DNA of 64,000 nt from G965267185 sp965267185 (GTDB taxonomy: Bacteria > Pseudomonadota > Alphaproteobacteria > UBA6615), in NCBI GenBank assembly GCA_965267185.1, contig OZ253937.1:4092001-4156000 (forward strand), written 5' to 3'. Each line of letters opens with the position of its first letter. Within the stretch, counting starts at the first letter, position 1. Below, piece after piece: positions 25,545-33,466 of the stretch. The position numbers and the translations under genes are program-made. Below the pieces are notes generated by a model. It saw only the letters and a program-made list of their open reading frames with translations, was not told the DNA's origin and made no database searches.

Positions 25545-26893
25545 CTGGTCTCGAAATCGGCGCTATTTCGATCGTCGCCATGCTGGTGCTGATCTATATC
25601 GGCATGTATGTACCGATTGTTTTAGCCTTGATCTCCTTCGTTGGAGTCTGGGTTGTCAAAGGCAATATCAACGTCGCCGAAAGTTTGTTGTGGGTGGCCT
25701 CGGCGAAGACAGTATTTAATTTCCTGTTCGGTGTTATCCCCCTGTTCGTGCTCATGGGGCTTCTCGTTAGCGCTGCCGGTATGGGCCGCGATACCTACGA
25801 TATTGCTCAAAGTTTCCTCCACCGCATCCGGGGCGGTCTAGGTATGGCCACGGTGGTTGCCAACGCCATTTTCGCCGCAATTACCGGCGTGTCGATTGCC
25901 TCGGCGACGGTGTTTTCGCGCATCTCGGTGCCGGAAATGTTGCGCTACGGCTATAAGGGCCGGTTCGCGGTTGGCACCGTGGCGGGCTCGTCTGTACTCG
26001 GCATGCTTATTCCGCCGAGCATTCTGCTCATTATCTATGCGCTGATCGCGGAGGAATCCGTGGGCGATTTGTTCATCGCTGGCGTCGGTCCGGGACTCCT
26101 GCTCACGGCGGCGTATTGTGGTCTGATCGCATTGATGGCCTACGCTTTTCCCAACTCCGTAGCGGTTCCGGAGACCTTTTCCGACGATCCCGATGCAGAT
26201 GCTGAGGGCCACCTGTCGGGTAGGGAACTGCTTTCGAAATCCATTCCGATTGTCGTTTTGATCCTGGTTGTGCTCGGCGGCATCTATGCTGGGCTCTACA
26301 CGCCGACCGAGGCGGGTGCGGCGGGCGCTTTTGTCGCTCTGCTGTTTGCGTTGTGGCGGCGGGCCCTGACCTGGCGCCGCTTGTGGGACATTCTGGTTGA
26401 AACCGGCCACATATCCGCAACCCTGTTGTTCCTGATCGTCGCCGCTAGCATGTATAGCCGTATGCTAGGTGTCACCGGCTTGCCGACGGAGCTCGGTAAC
26501 TGGATTAACTCGATGGACGCTAGCTTCGGCCTGCTGCTGTTCATCTATGTGGTCATCGTTTTGGTGCTTGGCACGATCATCGATTCGGTCTCGATCATGT
26601 TGATTAGTGTGCCGCTATTCCTGGTGGTGCTGGCACCGTTCGATATCAATCTGGTGTGGTTCGGCATCGTCACGATTATCGCTGTCGAGATCGGTTTGCT
26701 CACCCCGCCACTCGGGCTGGCGGTCTATGTGATCAAAAGCTCGCTCGACCGCGACGATATCTCGCTCGCCGATATCTTCATCGGCGCCGCGCCATTCGCG
26801 CTGACCATGCTGTTGGTGTTGATTCTGATCATCATCTTCCCCGACATCAGCTTGTGGCTAGTCGATCTGCGCCGGTCGCTGATTGCGCCATAG
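25541..26893 (+). CDS. dctM: TRAP transporter large permease (DctM)
   Basis: 450 residues, about 12 membrane helices. It contains the typical DctM signatures: GVIPLFVLMGLLVSAAGMG, AITGVSIASATVFSRISVP, GTVAGSSVLGMLIPPSIL and EIGLLTPPLGLAVYVIKS. It is the transport subunit of the tripartite carrier. It is translationally coupled to dctQ by a 4-base overlap. An amidohydrolase gene follows after a hairpin, suggesting that the imported solute feeds a ring-cleavage or decarboxylation pathway. Confidence 0.95.
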   Translation: MTGLEIGAISIVAMLVLIYIGMYVPIVLALISFVGVWVVKGNINVAESLLWVASAKTVFNFLFGVIPLFVLMGLLVSAAGMGRDTYDIAQSFLHRIRGGLGMATVVANAIFAAITGVSIASATVFSRISVPEMLRYGYKGRFAVGTVAGSSVLGMLIPPSILLIIYALIAEESVGDLFIAGVGPGLLLTAAYCGLIALMAYAFPNSVAVPETFSDDPDADAEGHLSGRELLSKSIPIVVLILVVLGGIYAGLYTPTEAGAAGAFVALLFALWRRALTWRRLWDILVETGHISATLLFLIVAASMYSRMLGVTGLPTELGNWINSMDASFGLLLFIYVVIVLVLGTIIDSVSIMLISVPLFLVVLAPFDINLVWFGIVTIIAVEIGLLTPPLGLAVYVIKSSLDRDDISLADIFIGAAPFALTMLLVLILIIIFPDISLWLVDLRRSLIAP

Positions 26894-26923
26894 CGGCGCC
26901 AGGGACATCTTTTCCGTATTCTG

Positions 26924-26953
26924 CACCGCGTAGCGCGAAAGCGCTGCGCGGTG
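26924..26953 (+). promoter_or_regulatory. Strong hairpin with GAAA tetraloop between dctM and the amidohydrolase
   Basis: CACCGCGTAGCGC (26924-26936) and GCGCTGCGCGGTG (26941-26953) form a 13-bp stem in RNA, with one G-U wobble, closed by a GAAA tetraloop. A short T4 follows at 26957-26960. It could be a weak terminator, a processing site or a message stabiliser separating transporter and enzyme expression. Confidence 0.65.
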
Positions 26954-26992
26954 TAGCATTTTGGGCAGCAAGAACGAAAAAAGGGGGAAACG

Positions 26993-28018
26993 ATGGCTGG
27001 CAACGGAACCGTCAACATCGACATGCACTGCCACGTCTTTTCGCCGTCGGCGAAGGCGCTGATCGACGAGCGCTATACGGCGCTCGATATCCTCACGCCC
27101 GACCGCGATCCGTACATGTTTTTCGCTCATCCGTCGTCGCGTGAGGTCGACGACAAATCGATCCCCGAGCTGGTGCCCAAGATGGTCGGCCTGGAGCCGC
27201 GCGAAGCCGACATGGATGCTACCCGCGTCGATATTCAGGTGGTGAGCCCGGTGCCGATCCAGTTCTACTATTGGACCGATCCGGCGTTCGGCAACGATTT
27301 AGCGCGGGCGCAGAACGACGATGTTGCCGAGCTGGTCAAAGGCAACCCCGACCGGTTCGTCGCCATGGGCACGCTGCCCATGCAGGACGCTGCGGCGTCG
27401 GTAGCCGAGCTGCGCCGGGCGGTGAAAGAGCTTGATATCCGCGCCTTCATCATCTCGTCGAACATCGACGGCGTGGAACTGTCCGACGCGCGCTTCGATC
27501 CCATCTGGGCCGAAGCGGTGGCGCTCGACGTGCCGCTGTTCCTGCATCCGTTCGGGTTCACCGACGGCGCGCGCTTGCGACCGTTCTTTATGCATAACTG
27601 TGTCGGCCAGCCGCTCGAAGAGCAGATCGCGATTACCCATCTGATTTTCGGCGGGGTGCTCGACCGCCATCCGGGTATCAAAATCTGCATTGCCCATGGT
27701 GGCGGCTACTTCCCCTATTATGCCGGCCGCATGGACCATAGCTGGGAGTACCGCCCCGAGCTGCGCGAGCTAATCGACCGGCCACCGAGCGAATATCTGC
27801 GCGAGCTCTACTACGACACCGTCGTCTTCCGCGCCGATGCGCTTGATTATTTGGTGAATATGGTCGGTGTCGACCGGGTGATGATGGGCACCGACTACCC
27901 GTTCGACATGCAGGAGTTCGATCCGGTGAGTTTCGTCGAGAGCGCCGGCGGGCTCACCGAGACCGACCGGGCCAAAATCTGCGGCGGCACTGCATCGGAG
28001 CTCATGCGTATCGGTTAG
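26993..28018 (+). CDS. Amidohydrolase family 2 protein (ACMSD-like)
   Basis: 341 residues; metal-dependent TIM-barrel hydrolase or decarboxylase. The metal-binding HxH is in NIDMHCHVFSP (near residue 11). A later His is in LFLHPFGFTDGA, another in CIAHGGGYFPYYAGRM, and the Asp is in MMGTDYPFDMQE. The HGGG-PYYAGR segment is typical of aminocarboxymuconate-semialdehyde decarboxylase and related decarboxylases of aromatic or muconate-type compounds. It lies 99 bases after dctM and probably acts on a product of the imported solute. The substrate is unknown. Confidence 0.87.
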   Translation: MAGNGTVNIDMHCHVFSPSAKALIDERYTALDILTPDRDPYMFFAHPSSREVDDKSIPELVPKMVGLEPREADMDATRVDIQVVSPVPIQFYYWTDPAFGNDLARAQNDDVAELVKGNPDRFVAMGTLPMQDAAASVAELRRAVKELDIRAFIISSNIDGVELSDARFDPIWAEAVALDVPLFLHPFGFTDGARLRPFFMHNCVGQPLEEQIAITHLIFGGVLDRHPGIKICIAHGGGYFPYYAGRMDHSWEYRPELRELIDRPPSEYLRELYYDTVVFRADALDYLVNMVGVDRVMMGTDYPFDMQEFDPVSFVESAGGLTETDRAKICGGTASELMRIG

Positions 28019-28431
28019 TCGATCAGCATCCAGGTGGTCCAGATATTGGCCACCGGCTCGCCGGTGTCGGCAGCCTCCAACCGGACTTGCGCGAAGACCA
28101 TGCGCTTACCGGCCCGGACCACCTCGCCGCGGCCGATAAGGTCGGTTCCGCGCGCCGCTGTCATGAAACTCGTCGTCATGTCGACGGTCGCCATGTCGCG
28201 GTAGCCGCCGAGCGCCGAGGAAATCACCACGACCATGGCTGAGTCGGCGAAGGCCAGCATCGCCTGGCCTGAGACGATACCGCCGGGGCGGTTGAGATCG
28301 TCGCGGTAGGGTAGGCGCAAGACCGCCCCGCTGTCCGTCGTCTCTTCGACGCGCATATCCAAGTCCCTCAGCCAGGGCGCGAGCCGCTTGTCGATAATGT
28401 TTTGCGCTTCGGCGACGGAAATTCCGCTCAT
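28015..28431 (-). CDS. PaaI-type hotdog thioesterase
   Basis: 138 residues. The pattern LNRPGGIVSGQAMLAFADSAM, followed by ATVDMTTSFMTAARG and GRGEVVRAGKRMVFAQVRL, is that of PaaI/YbgC-like hotdog thioesterases, which free CoA from acyl- or hydroxyaryl-CoA. In many relatives an HGG precedes the helix; here the segment reads PGGIVSG, so the usual His is absent. Its stop overlaps the convergent amidohydrolase gene by 4 bases. A GAGGAAA lies in front of the ATG at 28431. Confidence 0.83.
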   Translation of the reverse strand: MSGISVAEAQNIIDKRLAPWLRDLDMRVEETTDSGAVLRLPYRDDLNRPGGIVSGQAMLAFADSAMVVVISSALGGYRDMATVDMTTSFMTAARGTDLIGRGEVVRAGKRMVFAQVRLEAADTGEPVANIWTTWMLID

Positions 28432-28538
28432 TTTTTCCTCGAACTAAATTGCTGCGGCGAATAGCCGGCTTGTTTCTACAGCGCCCGGCGGCGATTGTCC
28501 TATACTGAGCCGGCATGCCGGAAGGGGGCGAGACAAAG

Positions 28539-29300
28539 ATGTTCGATTTGGAAGGACAGGTAGCGGTGGTCACCGGCGCGTCGAGCGGCCTGGGGGCCCA
28601 CTTCGCCGAAACCCTCGCGCAGGCGGGCGCTAAGGTCGCCATCGGTGCGCGCCGGGTCGACCGGCTGACAGCGCTGGCGGATAAAATCGCCGAAAGCGAT
28701 GGCCGGGCGTTGCCGGTCGAGCTCGACGTAACCGACGCTAAGTCGGCTGCCGAGGCCGTGCGCATTGCCGAGGAGGAGCTGGGGCCGATCTCCATCCTGG
28801 TGAACAATGCGGGCATTCCCTCGTCGGGCCGCACCATCGAGATGGAAGAGGCGGAATGGGACAGCGTGCTCGACACCAATCTCAAGGGCGCCTGGCTGAT
28901 GGCACGCGAGGTCGGCCGCCATATGGTCGAGCACGAAACCGCCGGACGCATCGTGAATATTTCGTCGGTGATCGGTGTTCGCACGGCGGCCAAGCGCGTG
29001 CTGGCCTATTCGATCTCGAAGGCTGGCATGGTGAACCTGACTGAAACCATGGCGCTCGAGCTCGCGGACAAAGAGATTTGCGTCAACGCCATCGCGCCCG
29101 GTTACATCCAGACCGAGCTCAACCATGACTTCTTGAACAGCTCGGCCGGGCAGCGCATCGCCACGCGCGTGCCGCTAGGCCGGTTCGGCGAGAGAAGCGA
29201 TCTCGATGGCGTTCTGTTGCTATTGGCGAGCCCGGCCGCGCGTTACATTACCGGTGCGGTGTTTACCGTCGATGGGGGCCTATCGCTGTCGACGCTGTAG
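28539..29300 (+). CDS. SDR-family oxidoreductase
   Basis: 253 residues from the ATG at 28539, preferred over the in-frame ATG at 28515 because MFDLEGQVAVVTG is the common start in the family and GGAAGGGGG lies upstream. The cofactor motif TGASSGLG lies near residues 13-20. Next come NNAGIP, and the catalytic Tyr and Lys in YSISKAGMVNL. The C-terminus GAVFTVDGGLSLSTL is standard. It is the first gene of an operon with an acyl-CoA dehydrogenase, an APH-fold kinase and a cupin, so it probably oxidises or reduces a hydroxyacyl or keto intermediate. Confidence 0.9.
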   Translation: MFDLEGQVAVVTGASSGLGAHFAETLAQAGAKVAIGARRVDRLTALADKIAESDGRALPVELDVTDAKSAAEAVRIAEEELGPISILVNNAGIPSSGRTIEMEEAEWDSVLDTNLKGAWLMAREVGRHMVEHETAGRIVNISSVIGVRTAAKRVLAYSISKAGMVNLTETMALELADKEICVNAIAPGYIQTELNHDFLNSSAGQRIATRVPLGRFGERSDLDGVLLLLASPAARYITGAVFTVDGGLSLSTL

Positions 29301-29331
29301 AAAAATAATAAAAAGGGAAGGGAGAGCCCCG

Positions 29332-30531
29332 ATGGATTTCACTTTATCGCCGGAACAGGAAGAGCTGCGCCAGCGGGTCGCGGCGTTCGTCGCGGATGAG
29401 ATCATGCCGGTAGAAGCCGATCCGGCAAGCTTCGACGAGCATGAAAATATCGCGCTCGAACCTCTGGGCCGCCTGCGCGAGAAAGCCAAAGCTGCTGGCC
29501 TATGGGCGCCGCAGATGCCGGTGGAACGCGGCGGATTGGGGCTGAACACTGTCGGCATGGCGATGTTCTACGAAGAGGCTGGCCGGTCCCGCTTCGGCCC
29601 GGTGGTCTTCAACTGCGCCGCACCGGACGACGGCAATATGATCCTACTCGAACGCTGCGGCACGGAAGCGCAGAAAGACCGCTGGCTGCAGCCGATCATC
29701 GATGGCGCGATACGGTCGTCGATTGTGATGACCGAGCCCGCGCCGGGCTCCGGCTCCGATCCGACCGCCATGCTCACCACCGCAACCCCCAAGGACAATG
29801 ATGCTTGGGTAATCGAGGGCCGCAAATGGTTCATCACCGGGGCCGAGGGTGCTGAGCATTTCATCTTGCTGGCGCGCACCTCGGACGAGAAGCGGCGCAA
29901 CCTGACGACGTTTCTGTTCCACCGCGACGATCCCGGCTGGGAAATCATCCGGCGCATCCCGATCATGGGACCGGAGGAACATGGCGGTCACTGCGAAGTC
30001 CAGTTCGATGGGCTGGAGATTCCCGACGAGAACCGGCTGATGGCCGTCGGCGAGGGTATGAAAGCGGTACAGATACGCCTCGGCACGGCGCGGCTTACCC
30101 ACTGTATGCGGTGGCTCGGCATGGCTAAGCGCGCGATCGAAGAATGCATGGGTTACGTGAAGACGCGCGAGAATTTCGGTATGACCCTGGCCGAACATGA
30201 GGGCGTGCAATGGATGTTGGCCGACGCGGCGATGGATATCGAGATCGGCCGGCTGATGACCATGCGCGCAGCGGCCAAGCTCGATAGCGGCGATCAGGCC
30301 CGCAAAGAAGTGTCGATGGCCAAAATCTTCGTCTCCGAGCTGCTGCACAACACGATTGCGACGGCGATCCAACTGAACGGCGCGCGCGGCTACTCCAAGG
30401 ACCTGCCGCTGGAGTGGATGTACCGCTATGCGCCCCAGGCGAAACTCGTCGACGGCGCGTCTGAGGTCCACAAGATGGTCATCGCCCGCAACTTGCTGGC
30501 CGAGGGCACAGGCTTCTGGAGCTGGGATTAG
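29332..30531 (+). CDS. Acyl-CoA dehydrogenase (ACAD10/11-like)
   Basis: 399 residues from the ATG at 29332, preceded by GGGAAGGGAG; the open frame starts earlier but overlaps the SDR. The flavin-contact motif is MTEPAPGSGSDPTAM (near residue 136). The helix IRLGTARLTHCMRWLGMA and the C-terminal APQAKLVDGASEVHKMV, with Asp before GAS in place of the medium-chain Glu, match the ACAD10/11 and LvaC-type group. In Pseudomonas levulinate catabolism, such an enzyme acts with an APH-fold kinase (LvaA) to remove a 4-hydroxyl via a phosphate. The next gene here, overlapping by one base, is an APH-fold kinase, which supports that reading. Confidence 0.92.
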   Translation: MDFTLSPEQEELRQRVAAFVADEIMPVEADPASFDEHENIALEPLGRLREKAKAAGLWAPQMPVERGGLGLNTVGMAMFYEEAGRSRFGPVVFNCAAPDDGNMILLERCGTEAQKDRWLQPIIDGAIRSSIVMTEPAPGSGSDPTAMLTTATPKDNDAWVIEGRKWFITGAEGAEHFILLARTSDEKRRNLTTFLFHRDDPGWEIIRRIPIMGPEEHGGHCEVQFDGLEIPDENRLMAVGEGMKAVQIRLGTARLTHCMRWLGMAKRAIEECMGYVKTRENFGMTLAEHEGVQWMLADAAMDIEIGRLMTMRAAAKLDSGDQARKEVSMAKIFVSELLHNTIATAIQLNGARGYSKDLPLEWMYRYAPQAKLVDGASEVHKMVIARNLLAEGTGFWSWD

Positions 30532-31568
30532 TGCCAGATGGCGCGGCGATAGCGCGGCAGCCCGGTTTTCAGGTAGAGCCGCTGAAGGAGTGGCTTACCG
30601 CTCAAACCGGCGCGAACGGCGTTCACATAGAGCCGCTGGAACTTTTGCCGGGCGGCGCGGTGCAGCAGAACTGGGCGCTCAACCCTGATTTCGAAGGCGG
30701 GCGGTTACCCGGCTGCCAGAAGCTTGTACTACGCACAAACTTTCAGACACCACTACCTGCGAGCGAACCCAAAGCGTTGGAATTCGCGGTCTTGCAAGCT
30801 GTTGCGGCGGTGGGGGTGACCGTTCCCGAACCGTTATGGCTCTGTGAGGACCCTGGCGTGATCGGCCAGCCGTTTTTTGTCATGCGACGGCTGGCCGGTG
30901 ACGCTGACGCCCGGAACCTCGTTGCGGCGGCGGCGCGGGAGGGCTTCGGGATCGACCTCGCCAAGCAACTTGCGGGCGAGCTGGCGCGCACCCATCGTCT
31001 CATGCCCGGCGATCTGGCCCTGGATTTCCTGGGCTCGCCGTCAGCGCCGTCGGCTTTAGGGCAAGTCGCGAAATACCGGCGATGGCTGGCCGAGCTTGGG
31101 GCAGATGGTCGTTTATTTGCGGAACTCGACTGGCTCGAACAGAACGCGCCGCCGCAGCGCCGAACGTGCTTGGTTCACCGCGATTTCCGCAGCGGTAATT
31201 TCCTCGTTGAAGATGGACGCCTAACCGCGGTCCTCGATTGGGAGTTTGCCGGGTGGGGCGATCCCCATGAAGATATCGGTTGGCTCTGTGCGTCGTGCTG
31301 GCGCGCCGGCGGCGATCAACTCGAAGCGGGTGGACTCGCGAACCGTGGCGAATTTTACGCCGCCTACGAAGCGGCGGGCGGTCTGCTGATCGATGAGGCC
31401 GCTGTTGCCTACTGGGAAGTGATGGCGCATTTGCGCTGGGCGATTATTGCTCGTCAGCAGGGCGTACGCGCGGCGCAGGGCGATGTGCCGCAGCACGAAT
31501 TGCTCGAGGCCGTGGCGCGCGTGCCGGGACTCGAGCGCGATATCTCGAACATGACCGAAGCGCTTTAG
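30531..31568 (+). CDS. APH-fold phosphotransferase (LvaA/ACAD10-type kinase)
   Basis: 345 residues. The GTG start at 30531 overlaps the preceding stop by one base (TAGTG). The catalytic loop LVHRDFRSGNFLVED (near residue 210) and the metal-binding DWEFAGWGDPHEDIGWL are those of aminoglycoside phosphotransferase-fold kinases. The lobe with FFVMRRLAGDADARN is typical of the subfamily paired with acyl-CoA dehydrogenases. A drug-resistance role is unlikely in this context. Phosphorylation of a hydroxyacyl-CoA is the likely reaction, by analogy with LvaA. Confidence 0.88.
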   Translation: MPDGAAIARQPGFQVEPLKEWLTAQTGANGVHIEPLELLPGGAVQQNWALNPDFEGGRLPGCQKLVLRTNFQTPLPASEPKALEFAVLQAVAAVGVTVPEPLWLCEDPGVIGQPFFVMRRLAGDADARNLVAAAAREGFGIDLAKQLAGELARTHRLMPGDLALDFLGSPSAPSALGQVAKYRRWLAELGADGRLFAELDWLEQNAPPQRRTCLVHRDFRSGNFLVEDGRLTAVLDWEFAGWGDPHEDIGWLCASCWRAGGDQLEAGGLANRGEFYAAYEAAGGLLIDEAAVAYWEVMAHLRWAIIARQQGVRAAQGDVPQHELLEAVARVPGLERDISNMTEAL

Positions 31569-31585
31569 AAAAGAGAGGCGATAAG

Positions 31586-32119
31586 ATGGTCGAAAAATTC
31601 CGGCGGGTCGTGACCGGACATGACGAAAACGGCAAAGCGGTGTTTATCAGCGACGGCACCGCCACAGCGGTGAAGGAAATGGAGTCGATGCCCGGTCTTG
31701 CCTTGACCGATCTATGGCGCACCAACGAAGCGCCCGCGAGCAATGCCGGAACCGAGGATACGGCGGATACGGACGTTACCCTGCTGCCGCCGAAGAACGG
31801 TGTCGTGTTCCGCATCGTCGAGTTTCCGCCCGACTCCCAATGGCGCACGGGTGCCAGCGGTAGCGAAGCGTTTGCGTCGATCGGCGCGGAGGACGCGCAG
31901 GATCACGACAGCGACGATCCCATGCGCCACCGCACCGATACCGTCGATATGCTGCTGATCCTGAAGGGCGAGATCGACGCCATCCTCGACGATGGCGCGC
32001 GCACCACCCTGCGGCCCGGCGATACGTTCATCCAACGCGGCACCGTCCACTCTTGGTCGGTGACCGGCGACGAGCCGTGCCTGGTCGCCGCCGTTCTGGT
32101 CGACGCGCAACCGTTGTAA
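31586..32119 (+). CDS. Cupin-domain protein
   Basis: 177 residues. The second half is a cupin barrel: VDMLLILKGEIDAILDDG and TLRPGDTFIQRGTVHSWSV. The N-terminal part (EKFRRVVTGHDENGKAVF) resembles the cupin proteins often found in catabolic operons next to salicylyl-type or SDR enzymes. Metal-binding His residues are sparse in motif 1 (it lacks the usual HxH), so it may be a non-catalytic binding protein. It follows the kinase by 17 bases with GAGAGG upstream. Confidence 0.82.
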   Translation: MVEKFRRVVTGHDENGKAVFISDGTATAVKEMESMPGLALTDLWRTNEAPASNAGTEDTADTDVTLLPPKNGVVFRIVEFPPDSQWRTGASGSEAFASIGAEDAQDHDSDDPMRHRTDTVDMLLILKGEIDAILDDGARTTLRPGDTFIQRGTVHSWSVTGDEPCLVAAVLVDAQPL

Positions 32120-32147
32120 GACGATACCGTCAGGGTGCGAATACGAT

Positions 32148-32256
32148 GCACCCCCCACCCCAACCCTCCCCCACAGAGGGGGGAGGGAGCTACGACAGTA
32201 CGAATCGTTCACTCTTAAGTCCTCCCCTTGATGGGGGAGGATTTAGGTGGGGGTGA
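32148..32256. repeat. Palindromic intergenic repeat, CCCACCCCAACCCTCCC family
   Basis: C-rich arms (CACCCCCCACCCC from 32149) are mirrored by GGTGGGGGTG ending near 32255. Inside are two smaller hairpins: CCCTCCCCC with GGGGGGAGGG (about 32164-32187) and CCTCCCC with GGGGGAGG (32221-32240). Repeats of this appearance are scattered between genes in many alphaproteobacterial genomes. Confidence 0.8.
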
Positions 32257-32276
32257 TTTATGTACGTTCTAAGGCC

Positions 32277-32369
32277 ATGCTTCGAGACGCTCGCAAGTGC
32301 TCGCTCCTCAGCATGAGGTATATTTTCTAGCCTCACCCTGAGGAGCGATCGAAGATCGCGTCTCGAAGG
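32277..32369. repeat. Nested inverted repeat of the CTTCGAGACGC family
   Basis: Outer arms CTTCGAGACGC (32280-32290) and GCGTCTCGAAG (32358-32368) are perfect. Inner arms GCTCCTCAGCATGAGG (32303-32318) and CCTCACCCTGAGGAGC (32331-32346) match at 14 of 16 positions. Together they fold into one long cruciform or hairpin. This is a dispersed intergenic repeat type seen in alphaproteobacteria. It lies 17 bases beyond the ADH stop and could end transcription from both sides. Confidence 0.82.
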
Positions 32370-32385
32370 GCGAGGTTTACCGACC

Positions 32386-33441
32386 CTAAGGCACCAGCAC
32401 CACGCGACCGAGGATGCGGCCGTCGACGAGGTCTTGCAGGGTATCGTTCACCTTTTCCATCGGCCGTGTTTCCACGGGGATGGGGGTAACATTGCCACCG
32501 CGTACCAGATCGAGGAGCTCGTGCATTTCCTCCAGCCGGCCGACATAGGAGCCGCGCATGGTCATGTTGCGCATCGGCAGCGTTAGCGTGGGGATGGTGA
32601 TCTCGCCGCCATACAAGCCCACGCCGACGTAACGGCCGCCCTTGCGCACGGCGTCGTAGCCCAGCTTGGTGGTCTCCGAGGAGGCCACGAAATCGACGAT
32701 GGCGCCGGCTCCATTCCCGGTGATTTCCTTGATCCGCGCCAGCGCATCCTCTTCCTTCGGATTGATCGTATGGTCGGCGCCCGCCTGCCGCGCCGCGGCC
32801 AGTTTCTCGCTATCGACATCGACGACGATCAACTCGTGGTCGGGCAAATACGCGCGCGCGACGCCAACGCCGGTAAGACCGACCCCGCCGGCGCCGATGA
32901 TGACAACTTTGTCGTCGGCCGATAGCGGGTGCGCCTTCTTGATGGCGCTGTACGACGTGATGCCGGCGCAGGCCAGCGTGCAAGCATAGTGTTCGGGGAT
33001 GCCCGAGATATCGAGCAGGTATTTGGGATCCGGCGCCATTATATGGGTGGCGTAGCCGCCCGGTGCCAACACGCCCAGAACGCGCATGGAAACGCAGTCA
33101 TTGTCGTGACCTTCGTCACAGCGCGGGCAGTCGCCGCAGCCAATCCAAGGGAAGACCAGCCGCTTGTCGCCGACCTCGACCCCCGTCGCGTCTGGGCCGA
33201 CGGCTTCGACCTCGCCGACGGGTTCGTGGCCCATGGTGAGCGGCAGCTTGAGGCCGCGCTCTTCGATGGTGATTTTTTTGCCGCCGCCCATATCGTAGCT
33301 GCCCTGCCAGAAATGGAGGTCGGAATGGCACACGCCACTCGCCGTGATGCGCACTAGAACTTCACTGCCCTGTGGCTCCGGCGTTTCGGTCTCGACCGCT
33401 TCCAGCGGTTCGTTGGTCGCCACCAGCTGATAACTCTTCAT
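32386..33441 (-). CDS. Zinc-dependent alcohol dehydrogenase
   Basis: 351 residues, MDR superfamily. The catalytic zinc Cys and His are in SGVCHSDLHFW and MGHEPVGEVEAVG. The structural zinc is held by four Cys in CGDCPRCDEGHDNDC. The Rossmann motif is IIGAGGVGLTGVG, and Asp in VVDVDSEKL indicates NAD preference. It oxidises an alcohol of unknown identity to an aldehyde or ketone. It is the last gene of a minus-strand group with a hydratase and an esterase. Confidence 0.92.
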   Translation of the reverse strand: MKSYQLVATNEPLEAVETETPEPQGSEVLVRITASGVCHSDLHFWQGSYDMGGGKKITIEERGLKLPLTMGHEPVGEVEAVGPDATGVEVGDKRLVFPWIGCGDCPRCDEGHDNDCVSMRVLGVLAPGGYATHIMAPDPKYLLDISGIPEHYACTLACAGITSYSAIKKAHPLSADDKVVIIGAGGVGLTGVGVARAYLPDHELIVVDVDSEKLAAARQAGADHTINPKEEDALARIKEITGNGAGAIVDFVASSETTKLGYDAVRKGGRYVGVGLYGGEITIPTLTLPMRNMTMRGSYVGRLEEMHELLDLVRGGNVTPIPVETRPMEKVNDTLQDLVDGRILGRVVLVP

Positions 33442-33466
33442 CTTCTTGTTCTCCGCCCGTTTCTCG

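Noticed and set aside
30531..31568. Antibiotic-resistance reading of the APH-fold kinase
   Set aside because: The gene is coupled to an acyl-CoA dehydrogenase and SDR, and the subfamily pattern is that of ACAD-linked kinases, not of drug-modifying enzymes.
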